In this document: positions 19,817-28,165 of the stretch, piece by piece | How positions within the stretch are numbered: position 1 is the first letter of the stretch | Layout: the number at the start of each line of letters is the position of its first letter | Assembly: GCF_003058465.1 (NCBI RefSeq) | Contig: NZ_CP028901.1 | Span: forward strand, 3,534,001-3,598,000 | Source of the DNA: Orrella marina | GTDB lineage: Bacteria > Pseudomonadota > Gammaproteobacteria > Burkholderiales > Burkholderiaceae_B | DNA length: 64,000 nt | Direction of reading: 5' to 3' | Position numbers and translations under genes: made by a program | The notes under the pieces: generated by a model | The model's input: only the letters and a program-made list of their open reading frames with translations | Told to the model about the DNA's origin: nothing | Database searches by the model: none

Positions 19817-21052
19817 TCAATATGAGTCATGGTGCTTATCAATTTTGACGGATGGGTTCATCCAGTTACAACCAGAAAACTCCTCGCCTGTGGTGTTTAT
19901 CACTTTAAAAAGCAATGCGCGTTCTCGCCACTCATAGTTATTTAACAGGTGTGTTTCAGAGCTCGAAAGAGAGGTCTGTATTGAGTACTCCCCGGGTCCC
20001 AGAGTCATGTCGAAACGGAACTCGACTGCTAGTTCGTCTCCAGACTTGGTCTTCAGAACCGGAATGCCTTTGATGTGTGTGTTCGTGCCGTACATCACTT
20101 GACCAAGTCTGTCCTTGATGCCATAGCCAACAATCAGTCGCGGGATGTCTGCGTGTACTCTCACTTTCACTCGCAATGTGATGGTCTGACCTACTCGTAC
20201 GACTTCAACTGGGGAGTTTTGATGGTCCAGTAGCTCAAGCGTAAGAGTAGTTGCCTCGCCGGTTCCGGAAACGACTCGATATGAGTGGTCTGGCAGCTTG
20301 ACCACTGCGATGGTCTGCTCCTGACCACTTGCCAGCATGGCGTTGTAGTAGTCCATGATGAGATCAGGAGGGCCACTCCTGAGAATTCGCCCTTTATCCA
20401 GAAGGATGCACCGATCGCAGATGGACAGGATGGCCTGTTTGTCGTGACTGACCAGCAAAAGGGTAGTTCCATCCCGGCGAAACTGTCTGATACGCTCAAA
20501 ACTTTTATGTTGAAAGTAGGCGTCACCTACGGATAATGCCTCGTCAACAATCAGGATGTCCGGACGTTTCGCTGTGGCGACGCTAAATGCGAGGCGCATT
20601 TGCATTCCACTGCTGTATGTGCGTACTGGCTCATCAATGTGATGGCCAATTTCAGCAAACCTTTCTATGTGAGGCATTAGGTCGTGGATTTCATTCGACT
20701 GATACCCTAGAAGTTGAGCGGCCATGTAGGCGTTCTCCCGACCGGTGAAGTCTGGATGAAATCCCAGGCCGAGTTCAAGCAGCGCTGAAACTCGACCATT
20801 GATTTGAATGCTTCCACTGGTTGGCGCACTGGTTCCGGATATCAGTTTGAGCAATGTGCTTTTTCCTGCCCCATTGAAACCCACGATCCCCAGCGCTTCA
20901 CCTTTGTTAACGTCGAGGCTAATGCTGTCGAGCACGCATTGAGACTCGTATCTGGTCTTTCCCAGTGGGTCAAGCCAGTCTGCCAGCCTTGCCCATTTTG
21001 TCCTGTAGCGGCGGTAGACCTTGCTTAAGCCCTTAATAGAGATTGCTGGCAT
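19817..21052 (-). CDS. wzt: Polysaccharide ABC exporter ATP-binding protein Wzt
   Basis: A 411-residue ATPase. Residues about 1-240 are the nucleotide-binding domain: Walker A GFNGAGKST, Q-loop region, signature YSSGMQMRLAFS, Walker B ILIVDEALSVGD and the switch His in LLVSHD. Residues about 250-411 form an extra beta-rich domain like the Wzt C-terminal carbohydrate-binding domain, which reads the modified end of finished chains. It pairs with Wzm to export a polymer assembled in the cytoplasm. The ATG at 21052 shares one base with the wzm stop (TAATG), so the pair is translationally coupled. Confidence 0.9.
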   Translation of the reverse strand: MPAISIKGLSKVYRRYRTKWARLADWLDPLGKTRYESQCVLDSISLDVNKGEALGIVGFNGAGKSTLLKLISGTSAPTSGSIQINGRVSALLELGLGFHPDFTGRENAYMAAQLLGYQSNEIHDLMPHIERFAEIGHHIDEPVRTYSSGMQMRLAFSVATAKRPDILIVDEALSVGDAYFQHKSFERIRQFRRDGTTLLLVSHDKQAILSICDRCILLDKGRILRSGPPDLIMDYYNAMLASGQEQTIAVVKLPDHSYRVVSGTGEATTLTLELLDHQNSPVEVVRVGQTITLRVKVRVHADIPRLIVGYGIKDRLGQVMYGTNTHIKGIPVLKTKSGDELAVEFRFDMTLGPGEYSIQTSLSSSETHLLNNYEWRERALLFKVINTTGEEFSGCNWMNPSVKIDKHHDSY

Positions 21053-21846
21053 TACAACTCGTCCACAATTTCTGCCGCTCTTCTTTTGAATAAGATCGCG
21101 GCAAATGTGCACAGTGTGAGTGAGAAGGCTCCGAGATAGATCCATTCGCTACCAGGCCACTGCCTATGGACGATGATTGTTTGAATCTCCTTGATGAATC
21201 CCGTCATCGGGTTGATCTGGATAAGTGCTTTGATTGGTTCCGGCAGAATAGAAGAAGGATAGACAATTGGTGTAAGCCAGAACCAGAAATGGAGAAAGAT
21301 ACTGTAGAAGTGAGCAGCATCTCGAAAGAATACATTGATGATGCCAACGATCACTCCCAGGCTGACTGAGAAAAGAACCAGGATGGCCAACAGCGGAAAT
21401 ATCGCCAGGTAGACGATTCCTGGAAAATTTCCGCTCACCAGCAAAAAAATTGTGAATAACGTAAAGATGACCAGGAAGTTGAGTAGAGCGTTGATCGTGA
21501 CGGAGATCGGGATACACAGCTTCGGGAAGTTGACCTTTTTTATGAGATTGGCATTATCGAGAAACATGCTCTGGCATTTGCTGGTTATCTCTGAAAAGAG
21601 TCCCCACATGATGATGCCGCTACATAGAAAGATGCTGTAGCCGAATGTGCTTTCAACGCCAGGTAGTCTGGCCTTCATGATCTGGGAAAAGATGACTGTG
21701 TAGATCAGGATCTGGGACAAGGGGCTCAAAACGACCCAGGTAGAACCCAGCAGGGAGTTTCGGTAGCGTGACTGAAACTCCCTGCGAACGTTGCCGACAA
21801 TGAACTGGCGGAAGACCCAGACCTTATGAACAGATTCAATCATCAC
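21052..21846 (-). CDS. wzm: Polysaccharide ABC exporter permease Wzm
   Basis: A 264-residue ABC-2 type permease with about six transmembrane helices. The N-terminal region FIVGNVRREFQSRYRNSLLG and WVVLSPLSQILIYTVIFSQIM is characteristic of Wzm/KpsM proteins, which form the channel for an undecaprenyl-linked O-polysaccharide. It lies 89 bp after rmlA and is coupled to wzt. Starts with two adjacent ATG codons; the first is used. Confidence 0.9.
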   Translation of the reverse strand: MMIESVHKVWVFRQFIVGNVRREFQSRYRNSLLGSTWVVLSPLSQILIYTVIFSQIMKARLPGVESTFGYSIFLCSGIIMWGLFSEITSKCQSMFLDNANLIKKVNFPKLCIPISVTINALLNFLVIFTLFTIFLLVSGNFPGIVYLAIFPLLAILVLFSVSLGVIVGIINVFFRDAAHFYSIFLHFWFWLTPIVYPSSILPEPIKALIQINPMTGFIKEIQTIIVHRQWPGSEWIYLGAFSLTLCTFAAILFKRRAAEIVDEL

Positions 21847-21935
21847 GAGACCATCTCGTCTTCTTTAAACGGAGAAGATTACACCGACAGTCTGTGGCTT
21901 TTGATCCCGTCGGTCAATGGCAATGCGGATTCGTG

Positions 21936-22823
21936 TCAATAGATACGGTCGTTGATGAGACGTAGCAAATACTGCCCGTATCCGTTTTTGAGTAGTGGCT
22001 GTGCAAGTTCCTTTAACTGGGCCTCGTCAATCCACTGTTGCCGGAACGCTATTTCCTCAGGGCAGGCAACCTTCAGGCCTTGTCTGCTTTCCAGTGTCGC
22101 AATGAATTGACTCGCGTCCAGTAATGATTCATGTGTACCCGTGTCGAGCCAGGCATAACCCCGGCCCATGATCTCGACATTGAGCTGATCGCGCTCGAGA
22201 TACATGCGGTTAAGGTCCGTGATTTCGAGTTCGCCTCGTGGCGATGGTTTCAGGGATTTCGCAAATTCCACGGCCTGGTTGTCGTAGAAGTAGAGACCGG
22301 TAACAGCATAGCTAGATTTGGGTTGACTGGGCTTTTCTTCCAGCGAAAGGGCTTTGCCGTTCTCGTCAAATTCGGCTACACCGTATCGTTGCGGATCGTG
22401 CACGTGATAGGCAAAGACGCTGGCTCCATTCGTCCTTTGTACGGCGTTGGCCAGCAGAAGGTGAAGGTCATGACCATAGAAGATATTGTCCCCCAGAACC
22501 AGTGCCGAAGGACTGTTGTCCAGGAATGACTCACCGATCAGATACGCCTGGGCGAGCCCGTCAGGGGAGGCCTGGATTGCATACTGCAGATTCAGGCCCC
22601 ATTGGCTGCCATCCCCGAGCAGCTGCTCGAATCGGGGTGTGTCCTGAGGAGTGCTGATCACAAGGATGTCCCGGATGCCCGCGAGCATCAGCGTGCTCAA
22701 AGGGTAGTAGATCATCGGCTTGTCAAACACGGGAAGCAGTTGTTTGCTGATGGCGAGCGTTGCCGGGTGCAGACGGGTACCAGAGCCGCCCGCGAGAATG
22801 ATGCCTTTGCGCTTGATGGTCAT
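21936..22823 (-). CDS. rmlA: Glucose-1-phosphate thymidylyltransferase
   Basis: A 295-residue nucleotidyltransferase making dTDP-glucose from dTTP and glucose-1-phosphate, first step to dTDP-L-rhamnose or dTDP-amino sugars. It has the N-terminal [20 protein letters not shown], then [15 protein letters not shown], the Mg/substrate site [10 protein letters not shown], and the long C-terminal form with [11 protein letters not shown]. The ATG at 22823 gives the standard RmlA length. It follows rmlB after 80 bp. Confidence 0.93.
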   Translation of the reverse strand: MTIKRKGIILAGGSGTRLHPATLAISKQLLPVFDKPMIYYPLSTLMLAGIRDILVISTPQDTPRFEQLLGDGSQWGLNLQYAIQASPDGLAQAYLIGESFLDNSPSALVLGDNIFYGHDLHLLLANAVQRTNGASVFAYHVHDPQRYGVAEFDENGKALSLEEKPSQPKSSYAVTGLYFYDNQAVEFAKSLKPSPRGELEITDLNRMYLERDQLNVEIMGRGYAWLDTGTHESLLDASQFIATLESRQGLKVACPEEIAFRQQWIDEAQLKELAQPLLKNGYGQYLLRLINDRIY

Positions 22824-22903
22824 GTCAGGTTCAGTCCAAAATTCGTGTATGTGGCTGGAAAAACTGGTTGGGCAGCGATGGATACATACTTGGATTATCA
22901 AAG

Positions 22904-23977
22904 TCAGGGCGTTGCCACTGAACCGTATTGCTTGCCGACCCATTCACGGTAATCGCCCGACTGAACGTCTTGTACCCATTGCGGATTGTCAAGATACCAT
23001 CTGATCGTCTTGTAAATACCTGTCTCGAAAGTTTCTTCTGGCTTCCATCCCAGTTCACGCTCAATCTTGCGAGCGTCAATTGCGTAACGCCGGTCGTGAC
23101 CAGGGCGATCCTGTACGTAGCAGATCTGGGTGTCGTAACTGCTGCCATCAGGCTTGGGTCTGAGTTGGTCAAGAATGGTACACACAGTCTTGACGATCTC
23201 GATATTGGGCATCTCGTTCCAGCCACCAACGTTGTAGGTTTCGCCAACATGCCCGGCGCTCAGGACCCTGCGAATGGCGCTGCAGTGGTCTTTTACGTAG
23301 AGCCAGTCGCGAATCTGCATGCCGTCACCATAGACGGGGAGCGGTTTGCCAGCGAGCGCGTTGACGATCATGAGCGGGATGAGCTTTTCAGGGAAGTGGT
23401 ACGGACCATAGTTGTTCGAACAGTTGGTTGTCAGTACTGGTAGTCCGTACGTATGGTGCCAGGCTCGCACCAGGTGGTCTGAGGCGGCTTTACTGGCACT
23501 GTAGGGACTGTTTGGCTCGTAAGCGTGCTCTTCGGTGAACGCAGGTGCATCAGGTGAAAGTGTCCCATACACCTCATCGGTGCTCACATGCAGAAGCCGA
23601 AAATTACATTTCGCCTGCTCATCCAGGTTCAGCCAGTACTCTCGAGTGCATTCGAGCAGGTTGAACGTGCCCTGGATATTGGTCTGGATGAACTCACCTG
23701 GTCCGTGGATGGACCGGTCGACATGACTCTCCGCCGCAAAGTTTAGAATGGCACGTGGCTTGTACTCAACCAGCAGTCGGGAGACCAGAGAGCGGTCTCC
23801 AATATCTCCTTGAACAAAAACATGGGATGAGTTGCCTTCAAGAGAGACCAGGTTTCCGAGATTGCCGGCATACGTCAGCTTGTCCAGGTTGATGACAGGT
23901 TCTTTGCTCTGTGCGAGCCAGTCGAGCACAAAGTTTGATCCGATGAAACCTGCTCCGCCCGTTACCAGAATTGCCAT
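22904..23977 (-). CDS. rmlB: dTDP-glucose 4,6-dehydratase
   Basis: A 357-residue extended SDR that converts dTDP-glucose to dTDP-4-keto-6-deoxyglucose. It has [13 protein letters not shown] at the N-terminus, the catalytic Asp-Glu in HVSTDEVYG, and the Tyr/Lys pair in [12 protein letters not shown], plus [19 protein letters not shown]. It opens the polysaccharide locus. The rhamnose-completing genes rmlC and rmlD are absent from the window, so they are elsewhere or the intermediate feeds another dTDP-sugar. Confidence 0.94.
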   Translation of the reverse strand: MAILVTGGAGFIGSNFVLDWLAQSKEPVINLDKLTYAGNLGNLVSLEGNSSHVFVQGDIGDRSLVSRLLVEYKPRAILNFAAESHVDRSIHGPGEFIQTNIQGTFNLLECTREYWLNLDEQAKCNFRLLHVSTDEVYGTLSPDAPAFTEEHAYEPNSPYSASKAASDHLVRAWHHTYGLPVLTTNCSNNYGPYHFPEKLIPLMIVNALAGKPLPVYGDGMQIRDWLYVKDHCSAIRRVLSAGHVGETYNVGGWNEMPNIEIVKTVCTILDQLRPKPDGSSYDTQICYVQDRPGHDRRYAIDARKIERELGWKPEETFETGIYKTIRWYLDNPQWVQDVQSGDYREWVGKQYGSVATP

Positions 23978-24116
23978 ACCTGTCCCTGTCCACGATTTAA
24001 ATCATGGTCGAAGTATAGGAATATTTTGAAGATAATAGTCAGCCTTACTGAATTCATTCAGGCAAAATCCTGCTCACTGGCTACGTCGTGTGAGCGCTTG
24101 TATGCACGGGGGACCG

Positions 24117-24641
24117 TCATGATCCATGTTCGATCGTGAACAGCGTTGATTCGGGCTCGTTCAGGATTTGCGACACTTTGCGATGCTTGTATTCAAGGAA
24201 CGCCTGACGCTCTTCAGATACCGGTTTGTCCTGCCAGTTCGCGACTTGTTCTCGAAACTCATCATCAAAGATGCGCGCATCTGGCCAGATGCGCACGCTC
24301 CGGTTCCTGTAAGTGATGTCGAACACAAACTGTCCACCAATTGACATGGGCGCTTGCGGGTGGTCGAGCATCGGCTTTTGCAGGCATCGGCCTTCGCGGA
24401 TCGCCAGACTGATCATCTCGACGCAATCCAGAATCCCGGGTCCACAGAATCCTAGCGTCCAGTAGAGTTCCCTTCGGTTGACTGGCTCACTCGGGGACAG
24501 CCTGTCGAAGGCCGCCTTGCAGACGCGGATCATCAACGCGGCAGCGATCACATTGCCGTAACCCGTGTATTTCAGAAGGTCTTCCCGTGTCAGCGTGATG
24601 ATGCCGTCCTGATCGCAGACAGTTACTGAGTATTCGTTCAT
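24117..24641 (-). CDS. Uncharacterised protein, paralogue A of a pair flanking an ABC importer (FmdE-like, tentative)
   Basis: A 174-residue soluble protein. It aligns without gaps over about 80 residues with the protein at 27168-27713: both have TV-x-D near the N-terminus, a GY about 20 residues later, an L-x2-R helix, P-x2-RR, then F-x-G-x-G-x2-D-x2-E. Here that last stretch reads GFCGPGILDCVEM, with two cysteines missing in the paralogue. The pattern (HGY/TGY with glycines, a helix, then a Cys/Gly-Asp turn) recalls the FmdE domain family, but this is tentative. It is the last gene of the operon, 118 bp after the substrate-binding protein gene. Possible role: intracellular handling of the imported ligand. 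Confidence 0.6.
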   Translation of the reverse strand: MNEYSVTVCDQDGIITLTREDLLKYTGYGNVIAAALMIRVCKAAFDRLSPSEPVNRRELYWTLGFCGPGILDCVEMISLAIREGRCLQKPMLDHPQAPMSIGGQFVFDITYRNRSVRIWPDARIFDDEFREQVANWQDKPVSEERQAFLEYKHRKVSQILNEPESTLFTIEHGS

Positions 24642-24759
24642 GGTGTTTGGGTGATGGAAGTCATGTGTGTAAGAAAAGCCCGCAGCAACGGACAGACTGA
24701 GCCGATTCTTGCTCTGTCTGTCCGGGGCCTGGCGTCAGACTGATGTCTGGCGGGAGACA

Positions 24760-25698
24760 TCAATTGGCCTGCATGGCCTGGGGCAGAATGATGGCTTCAA
24801 TGTTCACCGGTTTGCGCATGAGATCGTTGTCGAGCATGAAGCTCATCTCAGCTTGCAGGTTGGGGATGTCACTCTGGTCCAGTCGCTGCGTGAAATGTGC
24901 CCAGTCGTATAGCGTATTGGCATCTGCCAGGCTGACGCCTTGCTGTCTGGCACCAAGTTCAATAGCCTGCTCCTTGTTCTCGGATATCCACCTGGCGGCC
25001 ATGTCGTGTGCGCGTATCACTGCATCGATCCACTCAGGGTGTTTGTGTGCGACGCCTTCACTGGTTGCCATGACAAGCGTCGGCACAGTTAGTCCTGTTG
25101 CTGTCGTGATAGTCTGCGCGCCTTCGCGCTGCGCGTTCATGATTGCGCCGGCAGCAAGCAGTGCGGCGTCAATCTGGCCGCTTTGAAGGGCTGCGAACGC
25201 TTGAGGAATCCCCATCTGGATGAATTCAACATCGTTGATGGTCATGCCTTCTTTAACCAGTGCGGCAACCAGAGTCTGGTGCAGCACGGTTCCTTTCGGT
25301 CCGGCCACCTTTTTGCCCTTGAGTTCGGCGACGGTGCTGGGTCCGCCTTTCGCACCCACGATCGCGAAAGTATCGGTCGGTCGCGAGACGCCAGCCAGTA
25401 TCTGGACAGGATTGCCTGCGGCATTGGCCATTAGTACGGATGCTGTGTTCATGACGCCGGCAATGTCCAGGTCTCCACTGGCGAGAGCCTGCGCCTGTTG
25501 TGAGCCGGACGTGATTTCGTGCCACTTCACATCGACGTTCTGCTTCGCCATTTCGCTCTCAAGTAATCCGTGCTCCTTCATCACAATCATCTGTAGGTTA
25601 AAAGGCGAGCGTACATAGCTGATGTCGAGCGTTTCAGCACTTGCAGTTGCACCCAGTGCGCTGGCGCTGAGCAGAATCGAAGTAATTACTTTTTTCAT
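24760..25698 (-). CDS. ABC transporter periplasmic substrate-binding protein (TauA/SsuA/NMT1-like)
   Basis: A 312-residue protein with a Sec signal peptide (MKKVITSILLSASALGATASAE, cut near residue 21). The mature part matches the two-lobed SBP fold of the sulfonate/nitrate/taurine/pyrimidine-precursor group: ASGDLDIAGVMNTASVLMANA, TVAELKGKKVAGPKGTVLHQTLVAAL and QSGQIDAALLAAG. It would capture a small anionic or heterocyclic solute for the adjacent permease/ATPase. The ATG at 25698 is used since it precedes the signal peptide. Substrate cannot be read from sequence. Confidence 0.85.
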   Translation of the reverse strand: MKKVITSILLSASALGATASAETLDISYVRSPFNLQMIVMKEHGLLESEMAKQNVDVKWHEITSGSQQAQALASGDLDIAGVMNTASVLMANAAGNPVQILAGVSRPTDTFAIVGAKGGPSTVAELKGKKVAGPKGTVLHQTLVAALVKEGMTINDVEFIQMGIPQAFAALQSGQIDAALLAAGAIMNAQREGAQTITTATGLTVPTLVMATSEGVAHKHPEWIDAVIRAHDMAARWISENKEQAIELGARQQGVSLADANTLYDWAHFTQRLDQSDIPNLQAEMSFMLDNDLMRKPVNIEAIILPQAMQAN

Positions 25699-25711
25699 GA
25701 TGCTTCCTGAT

Positions 25712-26413
25712 TCAATGATGGGAAAGGTTTTCGTTATGTCCAAGACTCTGGTTCAGATACTGATGAATGTCGGCGCTCATGCTGCATGGATACTGCCCGT
25801 CTCGCTTCACGAAGGAGGCGACGATCTTGCCCGCATGCATGACCAGCAGGCGGTTGCTTATCAACTCCGCCTCATTCAGGTCATGTGTGACAAACAGGCA
25901 TTGCAGTGACTCCTGTGCGACAAGTGAAATCAGCATCTGCTGGAGTTCTGAGCGCGTGATGGCGTCGAGTGCAGCGAATGGCTCATCCATCAGCAGGATG
26001 TCCGGCTTCTGCAGCAGTGCTCTGGCAATCGAAACACGTTGAGCCATCCCGCCGGATAGTTCTCGCGGAAACTTCTGTTCGATACCTGCCAGATGGACCT
26101 GACCCAGTGCGTGCTGGATGCACTGCGGGTCACTGTTGTGCGCGCGAGACAGAGCCAGAGCAAGGTTCTCACGGACGTCCAGCCACGGAAGCAGACGCGG
26201 TTCCTGAAACACCACGGCCATATTCTTGTGATTGGCGTCGATAACACCCGAATCGCAGGTGAGAAGGCCTGCAACGATTCGCAGCAAGGTGGATTTTCCG
26301 CATCCAGACGCGCCGACAAGCGCCGTGACCGGATGGGATCCGAGTTCGACGGTCAGGTCATTGATGACCACCTGGTCACCGAAACGTCTGGTGATGTTCT
26401 TGAGGATGGTCAT
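25712..26413 (-). CDS. ABC transporter ATP-binding protein (SsuB/TauB-like)
   Basis: A 233-residue importer ATPase with Walker A GASGCGKST, signature LSGGMAQRV, Walker B ILLMDEPFAALD and switch LFVTHDLNEAE. The ATG at 26413 overlaps the permease stop (ATGA), so a TTG three codons upstream is unlikely. It energises uptake through the permease at 26410-27171 and ends 13 bp before the binding-protein gene. Confidence 0.9.
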   Translation of the reverse strand: MTILKNITRRFGDQVVINDLTVELGSHPVTALVGASGCGKSTLLRIVAGLLTCDSGVIDANHKNMAVVFQEPRLLPWLDVRENLALALSRAHNSDPQCIQHALGQVHLAGIEQKFPRELSGGMAQRVSIARALLQKPDILLMDEPFAALDAITRSELQQMLISLVAQESLQCLFVTHDLNEAELISNRLLVMHAGKIVASFVKRDGQYPCSMSADIHQYLNQSLGHNENLSHH

Positions 26414-27171
26414 GAGCGGCAAATTTCCGGAAATCGCCTGCTCAGCTTGCGGCAGAGCAGCTGATCAAACAGGGTGTCTAGCAGCCAGCCAATCATGCCA
26501 ATGGTCAGGATGCCAACCATCACGTCGTCTGTGCGCATCATTTCCTGAGAGTCAATGATCAGATAGCCCAGACCGGCCGACGCGGCGATAAGCTCTGCCC
26601 CGATCAGGGCGCGCCAACTGTATCCGAATCCGACCCGGACTCCTGTGATGATCGAGGGAACGGCACCAGGCAGTACGATCCATCGAAAGTAGCGAAGACG
26701 GCCGAGCTGAAGACTTCTGGCTAGTTCCTGGTGTGACGGGTCGACCCGTCGCAACCCGTCCCGGGTGTTCAGGAACACAGGGAAGATCGATGCCAGAATG
26801 ATGATCGCCAGCTGGGTTGTGCTGCCTATCCCGAACCACAGGATCAACAGTGGCGTCATGGCCAGTGGCGGGATCATGCGAAGCAGGGCCAAAGGTGCAG
26901 ACAGAAGTTGCTCAACCGTGCGGGAGCCGTTCACGAGCAGTGCCAGTGCGAAAGCCAGCACGCAGCTGATTCCAAATCCCTGAAACACACGACTGAGCGA
27001 CACCAGAATGCTGTGGCTCAGTATGCCGCTTGCATAAAGACTCTTCGCCGCAGTCCATACCGTTTCCGGAGCGGGCAGCAGATAGGATGAAACCAGACCC
27101 GAACTGGCAATCAACTGCCAGTACATTAATATCGCCAGTGGCATCACCAGCGACTTCGCGCGTTGCATCAT
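26410..27171 (-). CDS. ABC transporter permease (SsuC/TauC-like)
   Basis: A 253-residue inner-membrane permease with about six helices and the EAA-type cytoplasmic loop ELARSLQLGRLRYFRWIVLPGA, which docks on the ATPase. The region GYSWRALIGAELIAASAGLGYLI is the standard SsuC/TauC C-terminal half. Its start overlaps the stop of the FmdE-like paralogue B (ATGA), showing that this uncharacterised protein is made together with the transporter. Confidence 0.9.
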   Translation of the reverse strand: MMQRAKSLVMPLAILMYWQLIASSGLVSSYLLPAPETVWTAAKSLYASGILSHSILVSLSRVFQGFGISCVLAFALALLVNGSRTVEQLLSAPLALLRMIPPLAMTPLLILWFGIGSTTQLAIIILASIFPVFLNTRDGLRRVDPSHQELARSLQLGRLRYFRWIVLPGAVPSIITGVRVGFGYSWRALIGAELIAASAGLGYLIIDSQEMMRTDDVMVGILTIGMIGWLLDTLFDQLLCRKLSRRFPEICRS

Positions 27172-27713
27172 AGCTTCCGGATGACTTGCTCGGCTGTATG
27201 TTGCAACAGGGTGTTGGCGAGTTCGTGCTTGAGGTTCGTCCAGTGCGCGAGCAGCTCCTTGCTTGCGTTGGGATCTTTGCTTGCCTTGCCAGTTGCAATG
27301 AAGTCTGCACTTGGCGCGCCTTCAATCGGGGACAGTTCGACAGACTTTGCGTCGTATGTAAATTGGAAATAGAAGGCGCCAGCCACGCCTTTGAGTGCGA
27401 CCGGATGCTCGAAGCTCGTATCGAGTTCGAATCGCTGCTCGCTGCACATGCGGGTCACCAGTTCAAAAACATCGCGGGCACCAAGTCCGGGGAACGCAGT
27501 AAACAGGCTGACTGCCCGTCGGCTCAATGGCAGGCCGTGGTTGAGCTCGCGCTGAACGGCTTGTAGCAACCGAAACCCCAGTACGACCCCGCCCACTGCG
27601 TCGTAACCGTGGAAGTCGAAGCAGTCCTGGATGTGGAATGTGACTGAGCGACCTTCGTCGATGACGGTGATTTCAGGGTCAACCCACTGGTTGATGGAAA
27701 GAAGTTGGCTCAT
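27168..27713 (-). CDS. Uncharacterised protein, paralogue B of a pair flanking an ABC importer (FmdE-like, tentative)
   Basis: A 181-residue protein, first gene of the five-gene ABC operon. Start set at ATG 27713 (MSQLLSINQW); upstream in-frame codons give an implausible hydrophobic leader over the promoter. It is a clear paralogue of the protein at 24117-24641. Its segment FHGYDAVGGVVLGFRLLQAV resembles the His-Gly helix of FmdE-domain proteins, and the turn reads AFPGLGARDVFEL instead of the Cys-containing version in paralogue A. No signal peptide or membrane helix. Coupling to the permease points to a role in transport or first processing of the same ligand; actual function unknown. Confidence 0.6.
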   Translation of the reverse strand: MSQLLSINQWVDPEITVIDEGRSVTFHIQDCFDFHGYDAVGGVVLGFRLLQAVQRELNHGLPLSRRAVSLFTAFPGLGARDVFELVTRMCSEQRFELDTSFEHPVALKGVAGAFYFQFTYDAKSVELSPIEGAPSADFIATGKASKDPNASKELLAHWTNLKHELANTLLQHTAEQVIRKL

Positions 27714-28165
27714 GATGTTAATGCGAATGATAGTAGTTATCAGCATCATATCTGATAACTGAAATATGAATCGAGCATCTGGCCACCAACGCCTGATCCA
27801 GATCAATCTGCTTGCTTCTTTTGTGTACCAAGTCCAGACAGCAGGTGCGGGAAATGCCAGAACCAGATGTCCCAGACCGAGCAGACTGTGCGTTCGGACG
27901 GGTTTGCGTGTGAAGAATCGTGCCAGTCTGAGGAATCGACCTGAGGTTGGGAGTGTTGTACTGCTGCTGAGTGAGGGACGTCCAATACATGCGGGGAAGA
28001 TAGCCTGCTTATATGTACTATAAGTAGCACAATAAATACGATGAAATTACGCTCATCTGCTTGTATGGTAGGTACACTACGAGAAAGTCCACGAGCTGTG
28101 CACGGGTTGTTCCGACGCAGTCGGGATGCGGTTGCCAACGCATATTCAAAGGATGTATCAAGGTT
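27714..28165. promoter_or_regulatory. Divergent control region between the ABC operon and the LeuCD-like genes
   Basis: A 452-bp gap between divergent operons with no convincing gene. It contains a symmetric element CTTATA-tgtac-TATAAG at 28008-28024, whose core TGTACTAT also occurs upstream of the FCD-GntR regulator near position 960. A site of this kind could be an operator for a GntR-type repressor controlling leuCD. AT-rich DNA at 27714-27770 and 28010-28060 suits the two outward promoters. This is inferred from symmetry and position. Confidence 0.45.
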
